From the NCBI GenBank assembly GCA_002753335.1, contig PEAD01000019.1, positions 1 to 58,523 of the forward strand: 58,523 nt of DNA, written 5' to 3'. The number at the start of each line of letters is the position of its first letter. The stretch's first letter is position 1. Positions 10,378-16,978 of this stretch are shown here, one piece after another. The DNA is from Nitrospirae bacterium MYbin3. Its GTDB lineage: Bacteria; Nitrospirota; Thermodesulfovibrionia; Thermodesulfovibrionales; Dissulfurispiraceae. Both the position numbers and the translations under genes were made by a program. The notes under the pieces are model-generated. The model was not told where the DNA came from, ran no database searches, and saw only the letters and a list, made by a program, of their open reading frames with translations.

Positions 10378-11150
10378 TTCATCACCCCCAACTCCTTAAC
10401 CAAAGCGTCCACCTGCTCTTCGAGCGAACCTGACAGCACCTTCCTGTCAACTTTGGACTCCGGAGCAAAAATATTTCTGACCTGAGTGGGCGACCCCTTA
10501 AGCCCGACATTCTCAACCTCAGCGCCTATCGCGTTTATATCCATCTTGGTTATCACAGCTTTTTTCGCAGCCATCTTGCCTTTTAGCGAAGGCAGGCGCG
10601 GAACATTTATCTCCTTTACAACGGTAAGCAGAACAGGCAGCGAAGACTCAACAACATCATAGCCGTCGTCCATCAAACGCTGAACCCTGATTGATTTATC
10701 AGACACATCCTCCACCTTTCTCACATACGCTATGTGAGGAATGTTGAGGAACTCGGCCACCTCAGGCCCGACCTGTGCAGTGTCGCCATCAATAGCCTGT
10801 TTCCCGCAGAGAATTATGTCAAAACCTATTTTCTCGATTGCCTTGTAAAGCGCGTGAGATGTAGCCCATGTGTCGGCCCCTGCAAAGGCCCTGTCAGAAA
10901 CAAGTCTCACATCATCAACTCCCATCGCTATTGTCTCTCTAAGGGCATCTTCGGCTTGAGGAGGCCCCATTGTAATAACCGTAACCTTGGCCCCGTTTTT
11001 ATCCTTTATCTGCAATGCCGCCTCAACAGCATGCGTATCATAAGGATTTATGATGCTAGGAACCCCTTCTCTTATAAGTGTATTCGTCTCAGGATTTATC
11101 CTGACCTCGGCAGTGTCAGGAACCTGTTTTATGCAAACCACAATATTCAC
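10368..11150 (-). CDS. etfB: Electron transfer flavoprotein beta subunit
   Basis: The 260-residue partner of EtfA. The family start MNIVVCIKQVPDTAEVRINPET is followed by NPYDTHAVEAALQIKD (about 36), a nucleotide-binding segment with VTVITMGPPQAEDALRE (about 56) and CGKQAIDGDTAQVGPEVAEFL (about 115), a region conserved in ETF-beta. It precedes etfA with a 10-bp overlap, so the two are made in equal amounts. AcpS follows upstream, 44 bp away, and may belong to the same transcript. Confidence 0.94.
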   Translation of the reverse strand: MNIVVCIKQVPDTAEVRINPETNTLIREGVPSIINPYDTHAVEAALQIKDKNGAKVTVITMGPPQAEDALRETIAMGVDDVRLVSDRAFAGADTWATSHALYKAIEKIGFDIILCGKQAIDGDTAQVGPEVAEFLNIPHIAYVRKVEDVSDKSIRVQRLMDDGYDVVESSLPVLLTVVKEINVPRLPSLKGKMAAKKAVITKMDINAIGAEVENVGLKGSPTQVRNIFAPESKVDRKVLSGSLEEQVDALVKELGVMKCV

Positions 11151-11194
11151 CTAAAACCTCCTTGCTGAAAAAATTAGAATAAAAATTATAATCT

Positions 11195-11560
11195 TTATTT
11201 GTCTTTTCTTTCAAGAACAACCGATGCTATCGCATGGCCTTTTTCGTGGGAAATACTCAGATGGATATTCATGCCAGAATCAATAGACTGAAGAATATTT
11301 ACATAAGGCTTTCCTGATGACTCATTCAATATTTCGATATTTTTAAGACTGCCTATATCCGAAAGCCCGCCGAACGCTTTTATTACAGATTCCTTAGCTG
11401 CAAAGCGTGCGGCAAAGCAGGGATAAGGATTTTTATTTTTACTACAATAGGCGATTTCTGCTGATGTAAAAACCCGATTGAGAAAAGTTTCTCCCCATTT
11501 CTCAACAGAGCTTTTTATCCTGCTTATCTCGACTATGTCTGTGCCGATACCGAATATCAT
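11195..11560 (-). CDS. acpS: Holo-[acyl-carrier-protein] synthase
   Basis: Transfers 4'-phosphopantetheine from CoA to apo-acyl carrier protein, an essential step in fatty-acid synthesis. The 121 residues are the usual trimeric AcpS length. The start MIFGIGTDIVEI carries the magnesium ligand Asp8, and RFAAKESVIKAFGG carries Glu57. Its ATG overlaps the TGA stop of the upstream ParE-like toxin gene (ATGA), so translation of this essential gene is probably coupled to a toxin-antitoxin operon. Confidence 0.95.
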   Translation of the reverse strand: MIFGIGTDIVEISRIKSSVEKWGETFLNRVFTSAEIAYCSKNKNPYPCFAARFAAKESVIKAFGGLSDIGSLKNIEILNESSGKPYVNILQSIDSGMNIHLSISHEKGHAIASVVLERKDK

Positions 11561-11898
11561 TTTTCAGTCCCTTCCAATAATTCACTATCCAGCAACCGAG
11601 TTCCATGCAGCACTCGCAGGATAATTACCCTGTTCCCTGTAATCTTAAAAATGGTTCGGTAATTTCCGGATATCAAATGGCGATAGGCAGTACCGAGCAG
11701 CTCGTTTTCAGGAATAAGCGGGCAGCGCTCTGGGAAGTTCTCAAGCGTGACTATCTGCTCTTCCAGACGCAGGACAAAGGCAGTAGCAGCTTCAGGCTTG
11801 TCGTGGGGGATATACTCCCATATTTCGGAGACATCCTCCTCAGCGGTTGAGGTTATGTTAACGCTGTATTTTTTTGTCACGCTTGAACTCTTTGACAA
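11557..11898 (-). CDS. ParE/RelE-family toxin
   Basis: Type II toxin candidate of 113 residues. After a short N-terminus it has the ParE/RelE pattern: Y-S-V-N-I-T-S-T-A-E-E-D with IWEYIPHDKPEAA helix region, a central NFPERCPLIPE, then YRHLISGNYRTIFKITGNRVIILRVLHGTR, the beta-sheet core carrying basic residues. ParE members poison gyrase while RelE members cleave mRNA; sequence alone does not decide. The listed ATG overlaps the antitoxin by 41 bp; an in-frame GTG at 11880 would give 23 bp. The stop overlaps the acpS start. Confidence 0.85.
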   Translation of the reverse strand: MSKSSSVTKKYSVNITSTAEEDVSEIWEYIPHDKPEAATAFVLRLEEQIVTLENFPERCPLIPENELLGTAYRHLISGNYRTIFKITGNRVIILRVLHGTRLLDSELLEGTEK

Positions 11899-12145
11899 AA
11901 GTCCGCGCAGAGCGGGTGCGACCGCTTTCTATATCGAGTTCCGCCGGGGCGAGCAGCTTTGAAAGATTTGCCGCCCGCAGATGTTTCTCGTAAACATGCA
12001 CGTCCATCAATACGGAGTCAGCCCTGCCGTTGACCGTCAAAACAACCGGTCGTCCGGTAGCATGAATATGGTCAAGAATATCGCGGGTATTTCGCTTCAG
12101 GTCAGTTACGGAGCGGATATCTTCCGATGGACTCATCTGTGTCAT
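11858..12145 (-). CDS. Phd/YefM-family antitoxin
   Basis: Antitoxin of 95 residues. The N-terminal DNA-binding fold matches Phd/YefM: SVTDLKRNTRDILDHIHATGRPVVLTVNGRADSVLMD (about 12-48); the C-terminal tail is charged and probably wraps the toxin. A GGAGG ribosome site six bases before the ATG supports this start. It lies directly upstream of and overlaps the toxin gene, the normal order for this type. Autorepression of the shared promoter is expected; a small ATAG/CTAT palindrome near the predicted -10 could be an operator. Confidence 0.88.
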   Translation of the reverse strand: MTQMSPSEDIRSVTDLKRNTRDILDHIHATGRPVVLTVNGRADSVLMDVHVYEKHLRAANLSKLLAPAELDIESGRTRSARTFVKEFKRDKKIQR

Positions 12146-12178
12146 TGTGCGCCTCCTATGATGCTTAATTTCATACTA

Positions 12179-12207
12179 AATATAGCACTATTTATAATGT
12201 TCTGCAA
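12179..12207 (-). promoter_or_regulatory. Possible promoter of the Phd/ParE-acpS operon
   Basis: On the minus strand, TTGCAG (12207-12202) is followed by a 17-bp spacer and TATATT (12184-12179), about 30 bp before the antitoxin start. The -10 matches consensus at five of six bases, the -35 at only three. ATAGTGCTAT next to the -10 is an imperfect palindrome that could bind the antitoxin. Confidence 0.35.
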
Positions 12208-12238
12208 CTGCTGCCCATTTCTTTGTCAAGCCAACACT

Positions 12239-13645
12239 TCATTTTACAACCTCTGCCGTAAACGAATACAACTGAGCGGTTCTCCATGCATCCGGAGGCA
12301 GTCCGGCCTTTTGAGAAAGCTGTTCAAGAAATGTATTCACATTCCACTTCAACTCTTCCGCAACCTGAGGCAGCAACAATCCGCTCCTGTCGCCCTTGAC
12401 GATTACAAGGCCATGTTTTCCTACAACTATATTTTTAATATCATTTAACGGTTCTATGGGAGACAATATCGTAACCTCAACCTCGATATCTTTCAACTCA
12501 TTTTTTGTCATCGGCGTGAAACGAGGGTCTCTTACTGCAGCAGATATTGCGTTTGTGATAACCGATTTGTAAAGCGGCATAATCGGCTGTGTATTGCCTA
12601 TGCAGCCGCGCAGTTCACCATGTTTTTTTATGGTCACGAAGGTGGCGCCGTTTGCAAGCATATTGGGATTCGTAATATTCAGCTCAGGCGTTTTTCCGGT
12701 CGACACATAATTACTCACCGTCTTTTTGGCGATTTCAAGAAGCTGGGTCTTTTCTTCTTGCGTAAGAGAGGTTTTATATAGTCCCATTGCAGCGTAGCCT
12801 ACAACACGCTCTTTATCGCCGGTCACATCTCCCGAATTTGCGTATCTGTATAGTTCGCCCCGCGTGGCTCCCATATTGCGGGCAACAGCCATCGTGAAAA
12901 TTACAGGAAAACCTCCGCACATCTCTCCCTTTCCTGTCAGTAGATTCTGTTCCACCTCTTCATAAGACATCCTGAGAACAGAGTCGATAACACTGTTGTC
13001 CATCCCCCTCGCTGTTCCGTCATCATGATAATGCGACAGGTCTGTGCTTGCGATTATTATGGCGCGGGAGTCTTTACGAAGAACGTTGGTCAAAACATCT
13101 GCCAGATGGCGGAATGATTCTCTCGTAGGAGTTCCCACAAGCACAGGCACTATCGTAAAGTTTTTCAGGCTGCGCTGAAGAAACGGCAGCTGCACTTCAA
13201 GAGAATGCTCTTTTTCGAACGCGCTCGCATCAAAGAAAACATTAGCCTTCTCATCAAGAAGCAGCTTTGCCAACTTTTCGTTGATTTTTATCTTGCCAAG
13301 CGGAGTGCGCATACTGCCTTTTGCATAAACAGAAACGCCTGTGTACGCCTTGTGATGGCTTGCACCTATAAGTATTACGGTATTTATGTCAGAATCCTGA
13401 ATCTGCTTATATGTGTAAGCGGCTACATGACCAGAATACTGATACCCGGCATGCGGCGATATTAAAGCGATGGGGCGGCCAGCAGACTTAGATTTTTCGG
13501 CCTTTGATAAAAAACCATCAACCATTTCTCGAACTATCTTTTCTTCAGCAGGATAAAAGCTTCCGGCAACAGCAGGCTCTTTTACGCTTTCTGAACATGC
13601 CGGCACAAGCAGCATAACCACTAACAAAAACGCGCTAAACTTCAT
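12239..13645 (-). CDS. AmmeMemoRadiSam system proteins B and A fused (Memo-AMMECR1), probable lipoprotein
   Basis: Fusion of a Memo-family domain (about residues 20-290; SPHAGYQYSGHVAAYTYKQI, VILIGASHHKAYTG, EHSLEVQLPFLQ) with a C-terminal AMMECR1 domain (about 300-468; LRGCIGNTQP, VEVTILSPIEPL). The reaction is not established; the family is named for its genomic association. ATG at 13645 is preferred over the GTG at 13651 because GGAGGAG abuts the GTG but lies seven bases before the ATG. The N-terminus, ending LLVPAC near residue 17, looks like a lipoprotein signal, so it would be anchored outside the cytoplasm. It follows a small ORF that follows the radical SAM gene. Confidence 0.88.
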   Translation of the reverse strand: MKFSAFLLVVMLLVPACSESVKEPAVAGSFYPAEEKIVREMVDGFLSKAEKSKSAGRPIALISPHAGYQYSGHVAAYTYKQIQDSDINTVILIGASHHKAYTGVSVYAKGSMRTPLGKIKINEKLAKLLLDEKANVFFDASAFEKEHSLEVQLPFLQRSLKNFTIVPVLVGTPTRESFRHLADVLTNVLRKDSRAIIIASTDLSHYHDDGTARGMDNSVIDSVLRMSYEEVEQNLLTGKGEMCGGFPVIFTMAVARNMGATRGELYRYANSGDVTGDKERVVGYAAMGLYKTSLTQEEKTQLLEIAKKTVSNYVSTGKTPELNITNPNMLANGATFVTIKKHGELRGCIGNTQPIMPLYKSVITNAISAAVRDPRFTPMTKNELKDIEVEVTILSPIEPLNDIKNIVVGKHGLVIVKGDRSGLLLPQVAEELKWNVNTFLEQLSQKAGLPPDAWRTAQLYSFTAEVVK

Positions 13646-13760
13646 CCGCACTCCTCCAAAACCTTGCCCTTACAGGCTTTTCATCATAAAGAAACTTTTT
13701 AAACAAAAAGCCTGCGAATCCGCCCACAGCAAAGAAAAAAATCAAATCACGCCGCGTCAT
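13635..13760 (-). CDS. Small 41-residue protein with twin-arginine-like N-terminus and one hydrophobic segment
   Basis: Unrecognised small ORF. It starts two bases after the radical SAM stop with a GGGGGT ribosome site five bases before ATG, and its end overlaps the start of the Memo-AMMECR1 gene by 11 bp, so it is tightly coupled to both. The start MTRRDLIFFFAVGGFAGF has twin arginines and a hydrophobic stretch; the tail RARFWRSADEV is charged. It resembles the Tat/anchor and linker that precede the CxLCP region in many secreted AmmeMemoRadiSam radical SAM proteins, here as a separate gene. This likeness is inference from memory of the family. Confidence 0.6.
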   Translation of the reverse strand: MTRRDLIFFFAVGGFAGFLFKKFLYDEKPVRARFWRSADEV

Positions 13761-13762
13761 AA

Positions 13763-14752
13763 TTACCCCCAGACTCCAGCGATCTTTGCTCTGCAAAAAC
13801 CGCACCCGCCGTTTATTATATTATTCTGCTTTATAAAATAAATCTCACGCTCTATAAGAAGCTTCTTGCATTTGGGGCAGTATGTGTTTTCGGCATCGCT
13901 GCGTGCGTTTCCGACATAAACATATTTAAGCCCAGCATCAAGAGCCGTTTTCCGCACAGACATCAAAGTTTCAATAGGTGTAGGCGGCAGATTTTTAAGT
14001 TTGTAATTCGGATGGAACCTCGAAAAATGTATCGGAACATCAGTGCCTAAATTCTTGGCTATCCATCCACACATCTCTTTTATTTTACCTAAATCATCGT
14101 TAAGCGTGGGAATCACCAGATTGGTTATCTCAAGCCAGACCCCGCTTTCTTTAAGCGATACAAGTGAATCAAGAACAGGTTTCAGCCTGCCGCCGCATAT
14201 CCTGCTGTAAAACTCTTCGGTGAAAGCCTTTAAATCAACATCCGCAGCGTCCATATATCTCGCGAGTTCTTTAAGCGGCTTTTTAGTCATATAGCCGCAG
14301 GTGTGCATGGTATTCTTTATGCCGTAGCGCTTCGCAAGCACCGCGGTGTCGTACATGTATTCATAAAAAACAGCAGGCTCTGTGTATGTGTATGTAATCG
14401 AGCGGCAGCCGTATGAATAAGCGTTCCTCACCACCTGCTCAGGCGGAAGGTCATGCACATCAACATCCTCCGGCTTTGCCTGGGATATCTGCCAGTTCTG
14501 GCAAAACTTGCAGTCCAACACGCATCCTGCTGTTGCGATAGAAAAGGCCTTCGTAGCCGGCAGAAAATGAAAGAAAGGTTTTTTCTCGATAGGGTCTATA
14601 GCTACTGCACAAGGTTTGCCATATACAAGGCTGTATAAGACTCCGTCTTTGTTAATGCGAGTGCGGCATCCTCCAACCTGATAATTGTCCAGCTCACATT
14701 CGGTTGGGCAGAGTTCACATATAACTTTGCTTCCCATCTTGGTATAACGCAA
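13763..14752 (-). CDS. amrS: AmmeMemoRadiSam system radical SAM enzyme
   Basis: Radical SAM protein of up to 329 residues. The [4Fe-4S]-binding motif C-x3-C-x2-C is CVLDCKFC near 96; CELCPTEC near 13 and CPKC...CGFC at the C-terminus are extra metal-binding-like pairs. GKPCAVAIDPIEKKPFFHFLPAT is characteristic of the AmmeMemoRadiSam subfamily. The product is unknown. TTG at 14752 directly follows the upstream HD-GYP stop; ATG at 14737 is an alternative, but family similarity (RYTKMGSKVICELCP) seems to reach the TTG. No signal peptide is attached, unlike many homologues; see the small ORF at 13635. Confidence 0.9.
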   Translation of the reverse strand: MRYTKMGSKVICELCPTECELDNYQVGGCRTRINKDGVLYSLVYGKPCAVAIDPIEKKPFFHFLPATKAFSIATAGCVLDCKFCQNWQISQAKPEDVDVHDLPPEQVVRNAYSYGCRSITYTYTEPAVFYEYMYDTAVLAKRYGIKNTMHTCGYMTKKPLKELARYMDAADVDLKAFTEEFYSRICGGRLKPVLDSLVSLKESGVWLEITNLVIPTLNDDLGKIKEMCGWIAKNLGTDVPIHFSRFHPNYKLKNLPPTPIETLMSVRKTALDAGLKYVYVGNARSDAENTYCPKCKKLLIEREIYFIKQNNIINGGCGFCRAKIAGVWG

Positions 14753-15736
14753 TCAGGTAAAAAGCAGTACAAATTTATCGAATATTTCCTTATGAAAATG
14801 GTTTATCATGTTTTCCTTCATTATCTTAAGGGCATCAAACGGGTTGAGTTTAGCCTTGTATGAACGCTCCGCAGTCAGTGCATCATAAACATCCGCAATA
14901 CAGCCAACCCTTCCGTAAGTGTGTATCTCGTCACCTTTCAGCCTCATCGGGTAGCCTGTGCCGTCCTCGCGCTCGTGGTGCTGCATTGCGATGATAGCGC
15001 ATTCATCGGTCAAGGCATTGGCCTCTTTCATAATCTTGTAGCTCTGGTAAGGATGAATCCTCATCCTCTTCATCTCCTCGTCTGTCAACCTTCCGGGCTT
15101 ATTGATTATTGCCGGATCTACCCGTATCTTGCCCATGTCATGAAGGAAAAAACCTGCGCCGAGTTCATGCATATCATGTTTGTCAGAGCTGCCAAAAAGA
15201 GATTTGCAAAGCAATATCGACAAAACACCTACGTTCACCGAATGAGTGTACGTGTAAAAATCATGGGCAGTGATCCTAAGCAGATTCTTGGCTGTGGCCT
15301 GATCCGAAACAACAAGATTTACAACCTCGGCAATGCCGCCTTTTGCTTCTTTAATATTTTCGGCCTTGGGATCATCCAGAAGTCTCCGCATCAACTCTAC
15401 CGAAGAGCTATAGACGATAGAAGCCTTTTTCTCGGAAGTAAGATTTTTGTCATTAACCGCTTCGAGAAGCTCATCAGGCACAACATTTTTGGTCTCCCAT
15501 TTTTCTGGAGGCTTTATATCCTCTTTGCCATGCGACACCTCTTCGGCTTCTGTAAAAGGTATGCCTAAAGACGTGTCAATAGATATATCATCGAAGCCGC
15601 TCTCGATTATCCTTTTAATTTCATCTTTATACCTGATCGTAAAACGGCTGCGAAGAAAAGAATGATCCACCCATGCGCCCGGAAGTATCACATGCATTCC
15701 GATTCGGAGATTTTTTGTCTTTATCTTCTGGATCAT
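14753..15736 (-). CDS. HD-GYP domain protein with N-terminal DUF3391-like region
   Basis: Putative cyclic di-GMP phosphodiesterase, 327 residues. The N-terminal 120 residues (KNLRIGMHVILPGAWVDHSFLRS) match the DUF3391 region often fused to HD-GYP domains. The catalytic part has HSVNVGVLSILL near 165, LHDMGKI near 200 and the GYP signature HHEREDGTGYP near 250. The last codon before the stop is in frame with, and immediately adjacent to, the radical SAM gene. It lies between that gene and a GAF protein, probably in one transcript. Confidence 0.92.
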   Translation of the reverse strand: MIQKIKTKNLRIGMHVILPGAWVDHSFLRSRFTIRYKDEIKRIIESGFDDISIDTSLGIPFTEAEEVSHGKEDIKPPEKWETKNVVPDELLEAVNDKNLTSEKKASIVYSSSVELMRRLLDDPKAENIKEAKGGIAEVVNLVVSDQATAKNLLRITAHDFYTYTHSVNVGVLSILLCKSLFGSSDKHDMHELGAGFFLHDMGKIRVDPAIINKPGRLTDEEMKRMRIHPYQSYKIMKEANALTDECAIIAMQHHEREDGTGYPMRLKGDEIHTYGRVGCIADVYDALTAERSYKAKLNPFDALKIMKENMINHFHKEIFDKFVLLFT

Positions 15737-15746
15737 ATTTTTTATC

Positions 15747-16952
15747 TTAATCTTTTTTCAGTCGTCCGGTCAGCATGTTCATCATCATAAGGCCGTCCGA
15801 CTTAAGCTGATCATACATTCTGGCGTTCTCGATAGCCAATCCGCACATATGAGCCAGAGAGGCAGAGAACACAATATCCTCTTCAGAAAAATGGCGCGGC
15901 CTGTCAGAAAAAAGCCTCAATATTCCTATAAGCTTCCTGTTCCTTCCTTCGATAGCCAAAGTCAGCATGCTCCCTATCCCCTCTTCATCAGCCTCCTTCG
16001 GATACAGCACGCGGGAATCGGAACCAACATCATATATCACTATTGGCCCTTGTTTCAGCAGTTCCTTTATCCCTGTATCCATATCGACCGGGCCTTTGTT
16101 AAGATATTTTTCGCTCAGACCATGTGATGCAACAATATCAAGCCTTATGCCTTTTTCATCCAGAAACCTTATGGCCGCCCCTTTCAATCTCATCTCGCCC
16201 GGGATTTTCTGGACTATAAGATTCAACAGTTCATCAAGATTCAAGGCTGAACTTACCGCGCTCGACACCTCATAAAACACCCGTAAATACTCTCTTGCAC
16301 GCGACACAGTGTTTTCAAAGGTGCGGGCGTTTACTATCGCAATAGCGGCCTGCTCAGCGATAGCGGCCATGAACTTCAAATCTTCGTCCTTGTACTTGAC
16401 AGGCTCTGCCGTGTACATTCTCAGCGCACCTATCACCTCTTTTTTGAATTTTACAGGGATAGACAGTATGCTCCTTATTCCTTCCCCATCAGCCTCTGCC
16501 CTGTACTTGGAATCGGAGTCGGACATTATGTCGTATATTGATACCGCCTTGCCGGTCAGAGCGTCCTCGATGCTTTTGTCATAATCAACAGGGCCCTTGT
16601 TCACATACTTTTCTGATAACCCATAATGTGCCGCAACCTCAAGCTTCTGCGTCTCTTTATTTAGAAGCCTCAGCATGCTCGCCTTTACGCTCATAACCTT
16701 CACAACATTTGTCACCACCAGATTCAACACTTCGTCCAGAGATATGCTCGAACTTATCGCCTTGCATATATTCTGGTAGCTCTCGAGGTATAACTTCTTT
16801 TCGAATATCTTGTCCGCACAGTCAGGGCACATGCTGTGAGTGAATACGCCAAAGCCCTCGTTCGTCAGATACTGCTCTATCTGCTCCCACGACTCGTCAT
16901 GCAGGCGTATCTTTTTGCACCACGAACAGATAGGGATTAATTCTTCTTTCAT
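15747..16952 (-). CDS. Double GAF-domain protein with N-terminal Cys-pair motif
   Basis: Soluble sensor-like protein of 401 residues. An N-terminal segment of about 45 residues has two Cys pairs, ICSWCKKIR and CPDCADK, a zinc-ribbon-like motif often found in front of sensory kinases. Two GAF domains follow (about 60-200 and 215-380), recognisable by repeated LNLDELLNLIV, LSEKYLNKGPVD and GIxSMLTL/SILSIPV motifs; they look like tandem copies. There is no output domain, so it may signal through its HD-GYP neighbour, 10 bp downstream. The ligand is unknown. Confidence 0.85.
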   Translation of the reverse strand: MKEELIPICSWCKKIRLHDESWEQIEQYLTNEGFGVFTHSMCPDCADKIFEKKLYLESYQNICKAISSSISLDEVLNLVVTNVVKVMSVKASMLRLLNKETQKLEVAAHYGLSEKYVNKGPVDYDKSIEDALTGKAVSIYDIMSDSDSKYRAEADGEGIRSILSIPVKFKKEVIGALRMYTAEPVKYKDEDLKFMAAIAEQAAIAIVNARTFENTVSRAREYLRVFYEVSSAVSSALNLDELLNLIVQKIPGEMRLKGAAIRFLDEKGIRLDIVASHGLSEKYLNKGPVDMDTGIKELLKQGPIVIYDVGSDSRVLYPKEADEEGIGSMLTLAIEGRNRKLIGILRLFSDRPRHFSEEDIVFSASLAHMCGLAIENARMYDQLKSDGLMMMNMLTGRLKKD

Positions 16953-16978
16953 AAGATTATTATAACCTAACGACCGGC

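Noticed and set aside
12190..12240. Sigma54 promoter or TTGACA-based promoter before the toxin-antitoxin genes
   Set aside because: The TGG...TTGC spacing is one base short for sigma54, and TTGACA just after the Memo-AMMECR1 stop has no -10 at a proper distance.
14737..14755. In-frame TGA between HD-GYP and AmrS read through as selenocysteine
   Set aside because: The HD-GYP protein has a natural family end at this point, AmrS has a normal start region, and I see no hairpin after the TGA. The shared frame is probably chance or translational coupling.
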